From the NCBI GenBank assembly GCA_036852015.1, contig JAANDG010000076.1, forward strand, positions 1 to 64,000: DNA of 64,000 nucleotides, written 5' to 3'. Shown here in pieces: positions 53,600 through 64,000 of the stretch; the stretch's first letter is position 1; each line of letters starts with the position of its first letter. Position numbers and translations under genes: made by a program. The DNA comes from Pelodera strongyloides. Taxonomy: Eukaryota > Nematoda > Chromadorea > Rhabditida > Rhabditidae. The notes under the pieces are model-generated. The model was not told the DNA's origin and searched no databases. It saw only the letters and a program-made list of their open reading frames with translations.

Positions 53600-53850
53600 A
53601 GCGTGAACTTTTATTCAGTAGTGGAAATACAGTTTCAATGTTTGCTTATGACATGTTCCGCAGAGGTCCTGAGCAGTAGGCGACGAGTTCCAGATGACAA
53701 ATTGCTCGACGTCTTCGGGCTATGGCCAGGAGTGAACTTTATCGTTTACTTCAAAACCTTCATTGATAATAAGAACATGTCATAAGAAGCGGTCTTTGAA
53801 AAGTGTATTGTATGCCCTTGAATAAAGGTGCACGTTTTGAAGCGTAAACG
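53600..53850 (-). mobile_element. SINE family 1, body without head, plus separated tail
   Basis: CATGTTCCGCAGAGGTCC, GAGCAGTAGGCGACGAG and TTGCTCGACGTCTTCGGGC match 58.5 kb at 53,645-53,730. A tail-like AATAAAGGTGCACG-TTTTGAAGCGTAAA follows at about 53,820 in the plus strand. Confidence 0.65.
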
Positions 53851-54961
53851 ATGTATTGATTTGTAAAAATAAGATTAGCTCCATGTTTCACGTGATCTAT
53901 GTCACAACTTCAGTTACATGTATGCAGTACGCTCTTCAATGCACTATATTTATACATGTTATGATCATTTTCTCTCTCCGATTGTATAATCCTAAGTTTG
54001 ACGGTATATTACTTCAGTATTTGCTTCATCTTTTGCATTTCGTAATCTTAGTTCAAAGAGGAAGTGTGCCTATGGTTGTCATTTTAGTTCTCATAAGTGG
54101 TTAAACGGCTTTTTACTGTGTCTATCTGTTCTATTTTAAACCCCATGCCTCATAGCCTAGTCCTAGTGCATATAGAGTGTATTGGTTATTAAAGTCCTTT
54201 CTTTGTAAGATTTGCTTTTGGAAATCCAATGTATTCGCCTAAAAGCGACTCCTTATACTTGGATTTACATACACCGCTTGCTAAGTGCCATTGATAGCTG
54301 TCACAAGTGCTCCATCGCCGGTGAAGAGGCGCGGCCGCATCTCCACAGACTACGGTAGCGAGTCGCAAAATAGATTTTGAACATTTTGAGGCAATTTTTC
54401 GAGGTTTCCTGTTCGATGTGCTAGCTTTGATCTGAATTCTAATATTTTGTTTCAACTCTTACACGAGACTTTGAGTGAGCCACATCGAGCCACAGTTTGA
54501 TGCACTCTTTCAAAGTTCCCTTGTTAGTTATTTTTGTTTAGAATGATAATACTTGTTCTTGTCGGGTTTGTACTCTATTTTTTCAGAAAGATTGAATCCG
54601 TTACTTGCGAAATATCTTCTCTATATTGCTTCGAGACAAATTATGAAATGGCGTTATTGGATAAGTTGGTTTTCTTTGAGTGACGTTTTTTATCAATTTA
54701 AAATTGAAGTTCAGATTAAAGCGGTATTGTAGTGGTTTGTGAACTGAGTTCTCATGCATTATGTGCAACACGTGCCCTTCCTGCTAAGTTGGATGCAGAA
54801 AAATTGCATGTACTTCATGGAAATGAATTATAAAGACTTCGTTTCCCATACCTCTGGCATGCCACTATAAAATGCGTTTCAATGTAAAGTTATAGTACCC
54901 ATGTTTGAATTATATTTGCTGACTGAGTGAGTATGTGATCCCTTCGAATCTTCCTGGAATC

Positions 54962-55142
54962 TTAGAGTGAAATAACGGCCGGTTTTTGAAACGCATCAAG
55001 GACAGCTGAATTCTTACGTATTTATGCTAATTTTCTCGAATTTAGCTCGATTTTTTATTCTAATTTATGTTCATTTGCATAAGCTGCATAAGAATGCTGG
55101 TCTACTCGATGTGTTTCAAGAACCGGCCGGTATTTTGCTTTA
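54962..55142. mobile_element. TTAA MITE family A, copy 10
   Basis: Left end AGTGAAATAACGGCCGG with a changed TTAG, right end GGCCGGTATTTTGCT-TTAA. Confidence 0.88.
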
Positions 55143-55438
55143 ACAATAAGAATTATATAGAAATCGAAGCATTTGGCTTCGATAATTTGACCTTATGCTA
55201 GTTTTATCCTCACTTACCGACTACCGTAAAAAACGATTTAAAAGCGATACAAAACAAAGCCATACAAATATGTATATCTTAAATATAATTAAATCGCAGC
55301 AGAGCAGTGAATTTACTTCATACTCCCTGAAAAATTTCAATTTTCCGTTGGTCCGTTGGTCCGGTGATACGGTCGATTTTCGATGGGTTCCTCTTTCCAT
55401 GTATCAGAGCCGCTGTTCGAAATTTCATTTCAGAATTG

Positions 55439-58400
55439 ATGTTTGTCGTTCTGTTGTTCTTCTATCAAATCACAGTGGCTTGTGGATTTTCCAAAAGAGA
55501 AACTATTGACGAACCAACTTCGGTGGAAAATTCGCTTTCTCCAGAGGGCGAATGTTTTGGGGACTATCAACAAGCATACATCCGTGTCTCCGGGATAGTT
55601 GACTTTGAAACAAAACATGTTGCAAAGGTGGATTCTTCTTCTTTCTATAGTTGGCTGTCCTTTATTGTCTTCGTCTTTTTTTGTTTACTTTTGAACATTC
55701 CACCACTTCGTTTCACTAAGAAATAATGTGTGGAATGTCACTCATAGCTACAACCTGCAATTGTTAAGTTACTTCAATGCTCACAGTTTAAAGTGAATTG
55801 ACATGTTTTTTTTGCGAGTAATATTTCATTTCTATGCGGTTCCGCACATAAGGAAAGTAAGTGATGTTTCAAAAACCACCTGTCATGCCGCTTTAATTCG
55901 CCTACAGCATACCATTCAGACCGACATGGTCACGTGCACCTCCTACTGTCGACGGAATGTCGATCCATCTGGAATCGAACATTTTCCGTGTCAAGGATTC
56001 AACTTTCACGCGGGCCGAGTTCCAACTTGTGAATTCTTTCCGGTGGAGACAGAAGTACGCAACATACTTCATTTAACAAGCTTCTTGATTACAGTAGTAG
56101 CACAAATTGTTGGTGCCCGTCCGAAGCTTCCGGCACCAAATTTGCATAGGATATGGGTATCATATGTAAAGTCCGCAAAGTAGGATACTGTCGTGGTGAA
56201 CTCAATCTTTTTTCTAAGTAGAACATACGATTATTACCCATGGAGAAAAGTCCAGTGGTCGAAAAATTGGACCACTGAAGAAAATGCTTATTCTGACACA
56301 TAAATGGCATTTCTTTGTTTCAGGATGTGAAAGAACCACAATGGACCGAGCAGGACTTTTCCTACTATTTTGAAAAGACATGTTTAAAGTGAGTTCCATT
56401 GCTGCATTATTTTTTCCTGTTTAGAAGGAAAAATATAAGGTCAAACTACAAACTACACTATTTCCATATATAGTTTTCACGCTAATTTCTAGGGTCCCAC
56501 AACAATGCGAAATGACGGCGTTCGTCTTTGACGTGCGAAGGAATCAGCGACTTCAAGTGAGTGACTACTGTAGCGATACGATTAGCCACTAGGTCGTGGG
56601 TTCGAACCGGGCCACGCCATATTGTTTTGCGTGTGGTCGTTCGTTTTCGGAACTCACTAAATACCACTCACAACAATGATCAGGTGTGGTATGCTACATC
56701 CATGTCGATGTGGTGTTTTTCAAATAGTTTACGTTCATTGGTTTGTCCCGTATAGACTTAAATAAAGTGATGTTTTTAACACTTTCAATAGAAATGTCAT
56801 AAAAGTTCATTCGCTTTAGGCCGAATCCACTGCGGCACCTCCAGAAATTAACACGCCGGCGCGTTGTCAGGATGAATGTTTGCGCGAGGAATGCAAAGCT
56901 TTTGAATTCGATCGGAAGAATAGGTACTTTAAAGTGGTGTGGTCACTAGGAATTTCACCTTTTTGAATATTTTCTAGTGATATTATGGCCGACAATATTC
57001 ACAATGCGAAAATTACATTAAATTACCTTTGCTCCCCCGAGGCGAGGGAGCATGCTCAAAAAGCTAAGCGACCGCGAATTTATAAAACAACTGGAGTACA
57101 ATTCCTAGTCGCCCCATCCCTTTAAAAAAAGATGCATCTTACAGTATTGTTTTATAGTTCTCTACGGGTGTACTGTGTTATAAAACTTGTTACTTATTGT
57201 TACTGCACGATTGTTGTACTTTATAGTTTCCGCACCTTTTGTGAGCTGGTAAATTGACGTCAACATTCGATTCATGTAGTTTATTGACTTTAAAATTTCT
57301 TTCTGAAACTTTCTATTTAGCAGTAAAAATTCCAACTGCCTGATTTTTCCCTGGATCTACTTTGTATTTTTTGTTTATTTTTGTTTTGCAAATAGAGCAA
57401 AATGAGCACGTTTCAGAAAATGCTCATTTTACACGGCTACAAAGGACGAAGCGGATTTTGTTCAGGTGCCCGAGGTCGACTACTACGAGAACAATTGTCT
57501 AGCATGTAAGGACATATACAAAATTCTAATAAAAGACATGATATACGGGCCCATGTAAGGGTCTGGTCTGGTGGACCCATCCAATATTTTTAAGAAACAA
57601 CACTTGCTATAAATGCTTTATGAAAGAGGGGAATGAGATGTGTGTGTGTGTGTTATGTATGAGCGTGGATTGTGAATGTGTGGGTGCTTGTATCCATGGA
57701 TGCGTATGTTTGTTTGATTGTTATATAATAAACTCTTTATTTAGAAAACGAAAAGCAGTAGCAAATGTAAATAACATGAAAAGAGAGAAAACACACACAG
57801 GCTGAGCACATTCAAGAGGCTCAGCTTCTCACGCGGTGTAGATTGTTAGTGTGTGCGTTATATGTATGTGCCTTGTGTGAGTGAATAAGGAGGGAACGGC
57901 GACAGGGTAACGATAATATACATTATTAGTACCATTTCAGTAACGTCACGATGCGCTGGCGGTCGAGTGGATTTTTTCGTCGTTCGGAAGAGCGATGTCG
58001 CTTCTTTTGGAATATCAGCCGGTTGGTTTTGCTGCCTGATTTGCATACCATGTGACCTTTCAAAGTGTGGGGTGTACACTGTGTACCATTTGCCGTACCA
58101 TGTGGTACCATGTGTGGTACCATGTGACCTTCCAACCTAAGTTCAAATTCAAAAAAGGTTTCACTTCTCATTGTCAGATAACGATCCCAAAGTACATGTA
58201 GACACGGAACCTTTCTGTAGTCATCACCTTGCATCTCCCTTTGCAAAATCCTCATATTTACCTAGACAACAGTTTCTGATTTATGTTATTTATTTATGGG
58301 GGTTTCCAATTCAGAATTCAGAGTATCCCGAAAGAAACTGGTGATACTGTCAATAACACCTGCATTAAATTTTCAGCATACTTGGAAACCCCATTATTTA

Positions 58401-61400
58401 AAAAATTTAAAATTTGTTTTACGCTTCAAGAGCGTGCACCTTTATTCAAGGGAGTTCAAAGTTCAATTTCAAGGTTTGCTTATGACATGTTCCGCAGAGG
58501 TCCTGAGCAGTAGGCGACGAGTTCCAGTTGACAAATTGCTCGACGTCTTCGGGCTAGGGCCAGGAGGGATCGCCCATGATTCCCTCGCCTGGTGGTGGTT
58601 TCAAAGGTGTCACGGGCAGGAATCGAACTCGGGCCGATTGCGTTAGAGACGAACGCGCTGCCACTGGACCACCAGGCCCCATCATGCATTACTGATGTAA
58701 TTTACAGTAAAATATAATGCTTATGATTCTAGGAATCCGTTCCGTACGCAATTGTATGCGGGAATGCGTGGAGAGCACTTTGTTCTTTTGTCGATCGTTC
58801 CAGTTTGATCCGAATACAAATGAATGCTTTATATCAGGTGAGATAAAGTGTTTCGTGACGAGAAATTGAGATAGAGAGAAGGGGGGAGCGAGAGAGCGCA
58901 AGATAGAGAGTTCACAAGAGAGAGAGAGAGAGAAACATGGAGGATTGGAGAGACAACTATAAGCCCTATAAGCGGTGTGCGTGGCAGAAATCTCGCCCAC
59001 CGGATTTTCGCCATCTACCTCATATCACCAATGCGCGCACGCAATACTTCCCGATTTTACGTGAATTATTTTCCAGATGAATCCTCCGACGTCGCGGTGC
59101 CCTCCTCTAACTTGGACCTGTATGAACCGTTCTGCCTTCCCGTCACGTTGGAGCCACCATGTAATCGACCGTACGCTTTTGAGAAATCACTCACTACGAA
59201 ACTACTGTATAGCAAGGAGATTAACACTGTGGAAGGTAGTATTTGTTATCCAGACGACTGTTTCTTTAAAATTTGTGCTTTTTTTTCTATTTTCACTGTA
59301 AACCTCGTAGTACAAAGTACAAAGAGTGGGGCCGTGTCGAACAAGATATCGAAAACATTTTGAATACGGCGTAAACGATTTATTTTCAAGATAAATTTTT
59401 CGACGCGTACTGCGTAAAGAAAGCGGACCAATAATTGACGAGTGTCTGTAAGTAAATTTACAACCATTTGTGAAATTTTAGATAATTTCATTCAGATGTC
59501 GGTGTGGAACCATGTCTCGCAGCCTGTGTTGGGGAAAAGTACTGCCGCGCTGTGAATTATGATGTCCGTAATAGGAATTGCACACTTCTACAGAATCAAG
59601 TGCGAGTCGAAGGCGCCAGGACAGGTTAGAAAAGTTAGAAAAGGGATGGGCTCACTACAAAATCACCTTGTTTTTATGCTTTAGTTTGATTGTACAAAGG
59701 TAAACTTAAACAAAGAGCATAAAAAAAGTTTCTTGAATTACTCCCTAGGGAAGATATTAGGTAAAAAGGGTGAGTATTGATCTATCTTCCGATAACGTGA
59801 GTAAACAAGATAAACTAGGGAAGCTAAGAGATATGGCTGAAACACACTGTTTTTCATTGTTTTAAATAAAATAAACGATGAAAACTACAGTTTATTTTGC
59901 TCAAAACAGTGTGTTTCAGCCATATCTCTTAGCTTCCCTAGTTTATCTTGTTTACTCACGTTATCGGAAGATAGATCAATACTCACCCTTTTTACCTAAT
60001 ATCTTCCCTAGGGAGTAATTCAAGAAACTTTTTTTATGCTCTTTGTTTAAGTTTACCTTTGTACAATCAAACTAAAGCATAAAAACAAGGTGATTTTGTA
60101 GTGAGCCCATCCCTTTAAAGGGAGAGGCCCACGAGAAAAACGTTCTCCTCAATTTACTTGCACAGAATGTCCGGAATTTCAGAAATATTACTGTGAAAAC
60201 CGCATTTCTTTGCACCTAGAACTCACAGAGATATTCCCCGGCAAACAGTTCGGTCAGGTACCGTAGTCAGAATCAATTTTTGCGAATTTAGGGCATTATA
60301 GTATTGGAAACGTCTTGTTATAATCGTATGAATGATCTTCATTCGTTTAACCATTATTATGAAGAGAAAGAGTGCTAATGGATTGATGTAAACCGTAAAA
60401 ACGTTTCTGACTACGGTACCTGGCCGAACTGTTTGCCGGGGAATATCTCTGTGAGTTCTAGGTGCAAAGAAATGCGGTTTTCACAGTAATATTTCTGAAA
60501 TTCCGGACATTCTGTGCAAGTAAATTGATGAAAACTTTTTTCTCGTGTGCCTCTCCCTTTAAGGTATTGTACGTGTTTGTGAAATTTCTACTGGGCGAGT
60601 GAATGTCCTTGTATTGTATGCAAACTTCATAAAATACAAGGGAGTTCAATCACTAACTAAGTAGCCATACCATATGGAAAAGCTTGTCGTAGGGGAATGA
60701 GATACGTTTCTGAACATCCTGAAAAGACTGTAAACGTCAGCGTCAGTTGTTCTAGGGTCGTATATGACATCATTGGATTCTTTCAGCTTTTTCAAAAATG
60801 TCGCCTGCCTTTGTAGGAAGAAAAAAAATCCAGTAGTACTAATTGTTATAGGAATTTATGTTATTCCCACGAAAACTGTTATTCTGAAAACATTGTTCAA
60901 TTGGGACTTCGTTTTTTCCCACAGCACGCCTGACCGTGTATTTCAGGCACGGGACCCGCGCGGAGTTCAGATCTCTTGCGAAGACTTAACCTTTTTTATG
61001 CCTTTTACAATTCCTACTGTAAACCATTTTTAGGACAGGACGAAAATTATGACTACTATGAATTGGCGTGCGAGCCCACGCAATTAGTAGCTACAGTGAG
61101 AGCTCCGTCGAGTCGAGTGATTGACTACGAAAGAGCTATAAAGTTTGTTTATTAACACGTTTAAAGCGAAATATCAGCCGGTTTTTGAAACGCATCTCAA
61201 ATATCTGCATTTTTATGCAGTTATGCTAAGTGGGGTCGAATTGGGGTCTAGTTTTTAATCTAATTTTTGCTCATTTGCATATGCTACATAAGAAAGCAGA
61301 TGTACGCAATGCGTTTCAAAAAACCGGCCGGTATTTCGCTTTAAAACCCTCTACCAAGTAGAATTCTTAGGACTTTGGCCTAAACCTGCTAACTGAAGTA

Positions 61401-61864
61401 CATTTTTCACACATCAAGAAGATAATTAAAGGGATGGGTTCACTACAAAATCACCTTGTTTTCTGCCCTATCCTTAATATCTGCCCTAGGGAATAATTCA
61501 AGGAATATTTTTTATGCTCTTTGTTTAATTTTACCTTTGTGCAATCAAACTAAAGCATAAAAACAAGGTGATTTTGTAGTGAACCCATCCCTTTAATAAT
61601 TGGCTACGTTCTCCCCGTACAAACCAAGTATCTGCTGGTTTCTCGTGAAACGAATTAGTTTTCCCGACAATAGTTAGAGAATTATTACGAGACATGGCTT
61701 ATTGCTAGTTCCTTAGTAAAACAAATTGATTTCAAATTTTCAAATATTGATTTTCTTAGATCCGAATACCGTAACCTGCAACACGTTCACATTGTAAATT
61801 TTGACGATTGTCGTTCGGCTTGCGAAAAGGTGAGATAAAGGAACTACACAATTATGATAATACT

Positions 61865-61895
<31 letters not shown>

Positions 61896-61897
61896 TC

Positions 61898-61948
<51 letters not shown>

Positions 61949-64000
61949 TCTCTCTCTTTCTCTCTCTCTCTCTTTTTCTCTCTCTCTCTCTCTCTCTCTC
62001 TATTATTAATGAAAGCATATGCTTAGTTAGCAACCCTAGCTTGAAGTGAAAATTTGTATAAATATGTAATGTTTCACGTCGGTATTATATACCCCAAGCT
62101 CGTTTCTCCGCAGTTACCTGAGCTTGCATTGAATACATTTTTACATGGATATTTCCACTAATGTAAATGAGAGAACAAAAGCTGAATCTAATTAGGATAA
62201 TTAGGTAGCCGTGAGATTCCTACTCAATTAGATTTAGGCCATGTTCGGATGCAAAACATTTGCCTATTCCCCAGCTAAAGGTGAATGCCACCTTTCCTCC
62301 GAGGATCTTCAACAGGGAAATGGGAATTTCGAGAAACAAACTATAATGGACAAGGAGTTTGACTTGTATAAAATTGAGAGGAAGAAGGAGAGGGAGCACG
62401 GTGGGTACCATACATTTAAAGCGGCATGACACGTGGTTTAAAAATATTCCCAACAACTTGTGGTACGTGATCATGGTAGGCTATTCGGTTATCCCTCAAG
62501 AGAATGTTAGGTATCATAAGGGATTGGGCATCGTATGAATGAAAGCATACAAACAAATAATCAAACGTTGCTCTAAGACAATTATGATATTCCAAGGTAC
62601 GGTAGTATTTTATAGATTTAACCAAATTCGGAATATAGTAGAGGTCTCATTGCCAGAAATCACCGAGTTTGTGTTTGTTCCTAACTGGCAAACAATTACT
62701 GGCAAACGCAAAAATGTATACAAAATCAATTAATGGGTTTCTTGCAAAAACGTCAATTTACACATTTTGAAAGTATTGTACCCATTTACTGCTTTAGATC
62801 ACGCTGTAATTCCAATAGCTCCATTTACCGTAGAGTCGGTTACCGTAACTGTACTACCCGACAGTACTTTCCCAACGTTGGTCCGTGACAAGTTTCTCGT
62901 CACGGATCCGGACTTCAGAGACGTATCAAAGGAGGATATTACGGTACATAACGAACTTGTAGTATTGTAGAAGCCAAACCTAAACCTAACTATTCCATAA
63001 AGCAAATACACGCTGTATGGAGCCCAAGCGGATTTTCGCTCTTACGTATATATTTAGAAACTTGAGGAGATTTACTAGGGTGATAAAAAGAGGGTTACAT
63101 TTGATGTGGAAAGAAAGGGGGAATAGAGAAAGGAAGAGAACCCAATAGTGACAGTAAGCTGTCCGAGCTTTTTCACACTCCCTTTGACACATTTGACACT
63201 TGACACTCCCTGTAAAGCGAAATACCGGCCGGTGTACTCGAAAAACATTTCGAGTACACCAGCAATCTTATGCAGCTTATGCAAATGAACATACATTTGA
63301 ATTAAAAATCGAGCTAAATTCGAGCAACTCTGTATAAATACGTAAGAAGTCAGCTGTCAGAGCTTTTTGACACTCCCTTTGACACATTTGTCACTCCCTT
63401 TAATGACACTCCTTTTGGTGTTTCAGTTTTGACACTCGTAATGTTTTAGGAGCCGGTCGAGGCTGGGGAAACGCCCTCCATCGAGGAGCAGGCTCCAGCT
63501 GCCAATGAATTAGACAATGGTCTTCAAGCAGTAGAAGATATATTCGATGTTCCTACTTCGACGTTACTCCAACCGCCAACCACGCTGCAGAGCACGAGTA
63601 GGTTTTAACGAAATGTTATAATACTAGGTTTATTTCCAGATAAACAGATGGGCTGATTTTGTAGTTCAGTTGATATATGCAGGACGAGTAATATTGAAAT
63701 GCATGTTTCTTATTTGTAGCTGATAATTAACACATTTTGAATCAGAACGCCATTTAATCTAAAAAGAGTCGAGCTTAATTGGTAGATTTGCTGGTTATAT
63801 TTTACTTAAGGTTCTGTCTTCTTATTGTCAGTGCCAACGCTAATAGCAAATACGTTTATCACGACAGTGGATTGTGTCAGGCGTGAATAACTCTTGAGGA
63901 TATTGAAAATAAAGTTAATCATAAATCATAATCGAATAATCAATGTCTTTCTTTAGAAACATCAACATCAATTTCCCATCACTTTGAAGGTGCTTCTGAT
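55439..64000 (+). CDS. Secreted multi-PAN/Apple-domain protein (NOAH-like plan), 3' end outside the window
   Basis: Predicted secreted extracellular-matrix protein. A TTTCAG acceptor lies five bases before the ATG; MFVVLLFFYQITVACG is the signal peptide. Exons: 55439-55627, 55908 (or 55920)-56054, 56324-56388, 56493-56556, 56820-56923, 57417-57505, 58733-58837, 59077-59235, 59496-59624, 61034-61142, 61760-61829, 62238-62400, 62798-62943, 63450-63597 and 63957 onward. PAN-type cysteine patterns (CxxxC...CxxFxF...C...YYxxxC) appear five times, e.g. CTSYC...CQGFNF, CQDECLREECKAFEF...DYYENNC, CMREC...CRSFQF, CLAAC...CRAVNY...YYELAC, CRSACEKAMFGCKTF. After the last comes a Thr/Pro/acidic linker. 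All junctions keep phase except 57505/58733, which would give TGA; an exon is probably missed there. C. elegans NOAH-1 also has PAN repeats before a ZP domain, which would lie beyond the right edge if homologous. Confidence 0.8.
56555..56620 (+). mobile_element. tRNA-like head next to a PAN-gene donor
   Basis: GTCGTGGGTTCGAACCGGGCCACGCCA (in two parts: GTCGTGGGTTCGAACC, GGGCCACGCCA) resembles a T-arm and acceptor end, as at 48.4 kb. It begins almost at the donor of exon 4, so the 5' side is unclear. Confidence 0.4.
56929..57125. mobile_element. TTAA MITE, family C
   Basis: TTAA-AGTGGTGTGGTCACTAGGAATT at left (two blocks) and CAATTCCTAGTCGCCCCATCCCT-TTAA at right, imperfect inverse. Related to the repeat at 7.6 kb. 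Lies six bases downstream of PAN exon 5. Confidence 0.75.
58400..58684 (-). mobile_element. SINE family 1, complete copy
   Basis: Minus strand, 5' to 3': tRNA-like head (GGTGGTCCAGTGGCAGCGC, TTCGTCTCTAACGC, GAGTTCGATTC), body (GGCGATCCCTCCTGGCCC, CCCGAAGACGTCGAGC, CTGGAACTCGTCGCC, GGACCTCTGCGGAACATG), then AATAAAGGTGCACGCTC and a TTGAAGCGTAAA tail. Best reference copy in the window; in a PAN-gene intron. Confidence 0.85.
59640..60118. mobile_element. TTAA foldback MITE, family D (long form)
   Basis: Arms start AGGGATGGGCTCACTACAAA and end with the exact inverse before TTAA (60,115-60,118). The left target site is degraded (GTTAGAAA). The arms run about 210 bp each around a short centre, with TCTATCTTCCGATAACGTGAG and its inverse visible inside. 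Confidence 0.9.
60115..60562. mobile_element. TTAA foldback MITE, family E
   Basis: TTAA-AGGGAGAGGCCCACGAG at left and GTGTGCCTCTCCCT-TTAA at right, arms of about 155 bp with CCCCGGCAAACAGTTCGG and its inverse. Shares its left TTAA with the right TTAA of the neighbouring family-D element. Confidence 0.9.
61161..61344. mobile_element. TTAA MITE family A, copy 11
   Basis: TTAA-AGCGAAATATCAGCCGG at left and GGCCGGTATTTCGCT-TTAA at right; in a PAN-gene intron. Confidence 0.92.
61426..61596. mobile_element. TTAA foldback MITE, family D (short deleted form)
   Basis: Intact TTAA on both sides; ends AGGGATGGGTTCACTACAAA and inverse. The right arm keeps about 125 bp of the long form, the left arm only about 30 bp plus a diverged stretch. 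Confidence 0.9.
61866..62002. repeat. CT microsatellite
   Basis: About 135 bp of CT with TTTCT interruptions in a PAN-gene intron. Confidence 0.95.
63211..63352. mobile_element. TTAA MITE family A, copy 12, truncated and rearranged
   Basis: The left end AAGCGAAATACCGGCCGG is intact. The interior TTATGCAGCTTATGCAAATGAACAT matches in blocks (TTATGCAGCTTATGC, AAATGAACAT). The right terminal repeat is replaced by a repeat of TTTTTGACACTCCCTTTGAC-like sequence flanking the copy. Confidence 0.75.

Larger units (their letters stand above)
50467..55438. other. Gene-poor interval between divergent genes
   Basis: About 5 kb with no supportable gene. It contains tRNA-like and foldback repeats, a clean hairpin element at 51.4 kb, a CT microsatellite at 52.2 kb, a SINE body at 53.6 kb and a family-A MITE at 55.0 kb. 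Promoters of the flanking divergent genes must lie here but no specific element stands out. Confidence 0.5.

Noticed and set aside
54189..54455. 88-codon minus-strand ORF
   Set aside because: Not conserved-looking, no splice signals, embedded in repeat-rich intergenic DNA.
57858..58255. Minus-strand ORFs with GTACCATGTG repeats
   Set aside because: Driven by short tandem GGTACCATGTG words within the PAN gene intron.

Overview
This window looks like nematode nuclear DNA. Three lines of evidence support that: interstitial tracts of the nematode telomere unit TTAGGC (about 21.25, 24.05 and 34.55 kb); TTTCAG-type splice acceptors a few bases upstream of several start codons with no upstream exon, as expected for spliced-leader trans-splicing; and protein families typical of nematodes (multi-PAN matrix protein, small Ig-domain membrane protein). 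Genes are exon-poor and intron-rich. I built the models below by following reading phase across GT/AG junctions by eye; no alignment was run.

Layout. 0.8-4.0 kb (-): 5' two-thirds of an aminoacylase-1 (ACY1), running off the left edge. 10.0-12.2 kb (-): a five-span membrane protein I cannot name. 15.2-21.6 kb (-): a complete 12-exon class-III PLP enzyme, the ethanolamine-phosphate phospho-lyase (ETNPPL/AGXT2L1) orthologue. 22.7 kb (-): a possible orphan terminal exon. 25.2-41.0 kb (+): a 14-exon gene for a secreted or membrane-tethered protein with two Ig domains, whose last intron carries a complete Ty3/Gypsy-type LTR retrotransposon (35,983-40,783). 42.0-44.4 kb (-): a small secreted two-EF-hand protein. 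45.9-50.5 kb (-): an unnamed multi-pass membrane protein. 55.4 kb to the right edge (+): a secreted protein with five PAN/Apple-like modules, similar in plan to NOAH-type apical matrix proteins, incomplete at the right edge.

The rest is dominated by small non-autonomous mobile elements. The main one is a ~180-bp palindromic MITE family flanked by TTAA (about 12 copies). There are at least three further TTAA-flanked foldback families, a GTGGCCGTATGCACGAAC family, a GAGGCC-TTCACCA family, a CACCAAATGG foldback family, and several tRNA-derived SINE families with recognisable A/B-box heads. GA/CT and GT microsatellites are frequent, and intron 1 of the Ig gene holds an ~800-bp CTACCCC-rich array that switches strand in the middle.

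I did not find a new enzymatic system. The most interesting points are the recent retrotransposon in the Ig gene together with its frame-disrupted pol, the dense TTAA-MITE population including two different MITEs sharing one TTAA, the kilobase inverted repeat with tRNA-like arms, two spliced-leader-like 22-mers, and two membrane-protein genes of unknown family.
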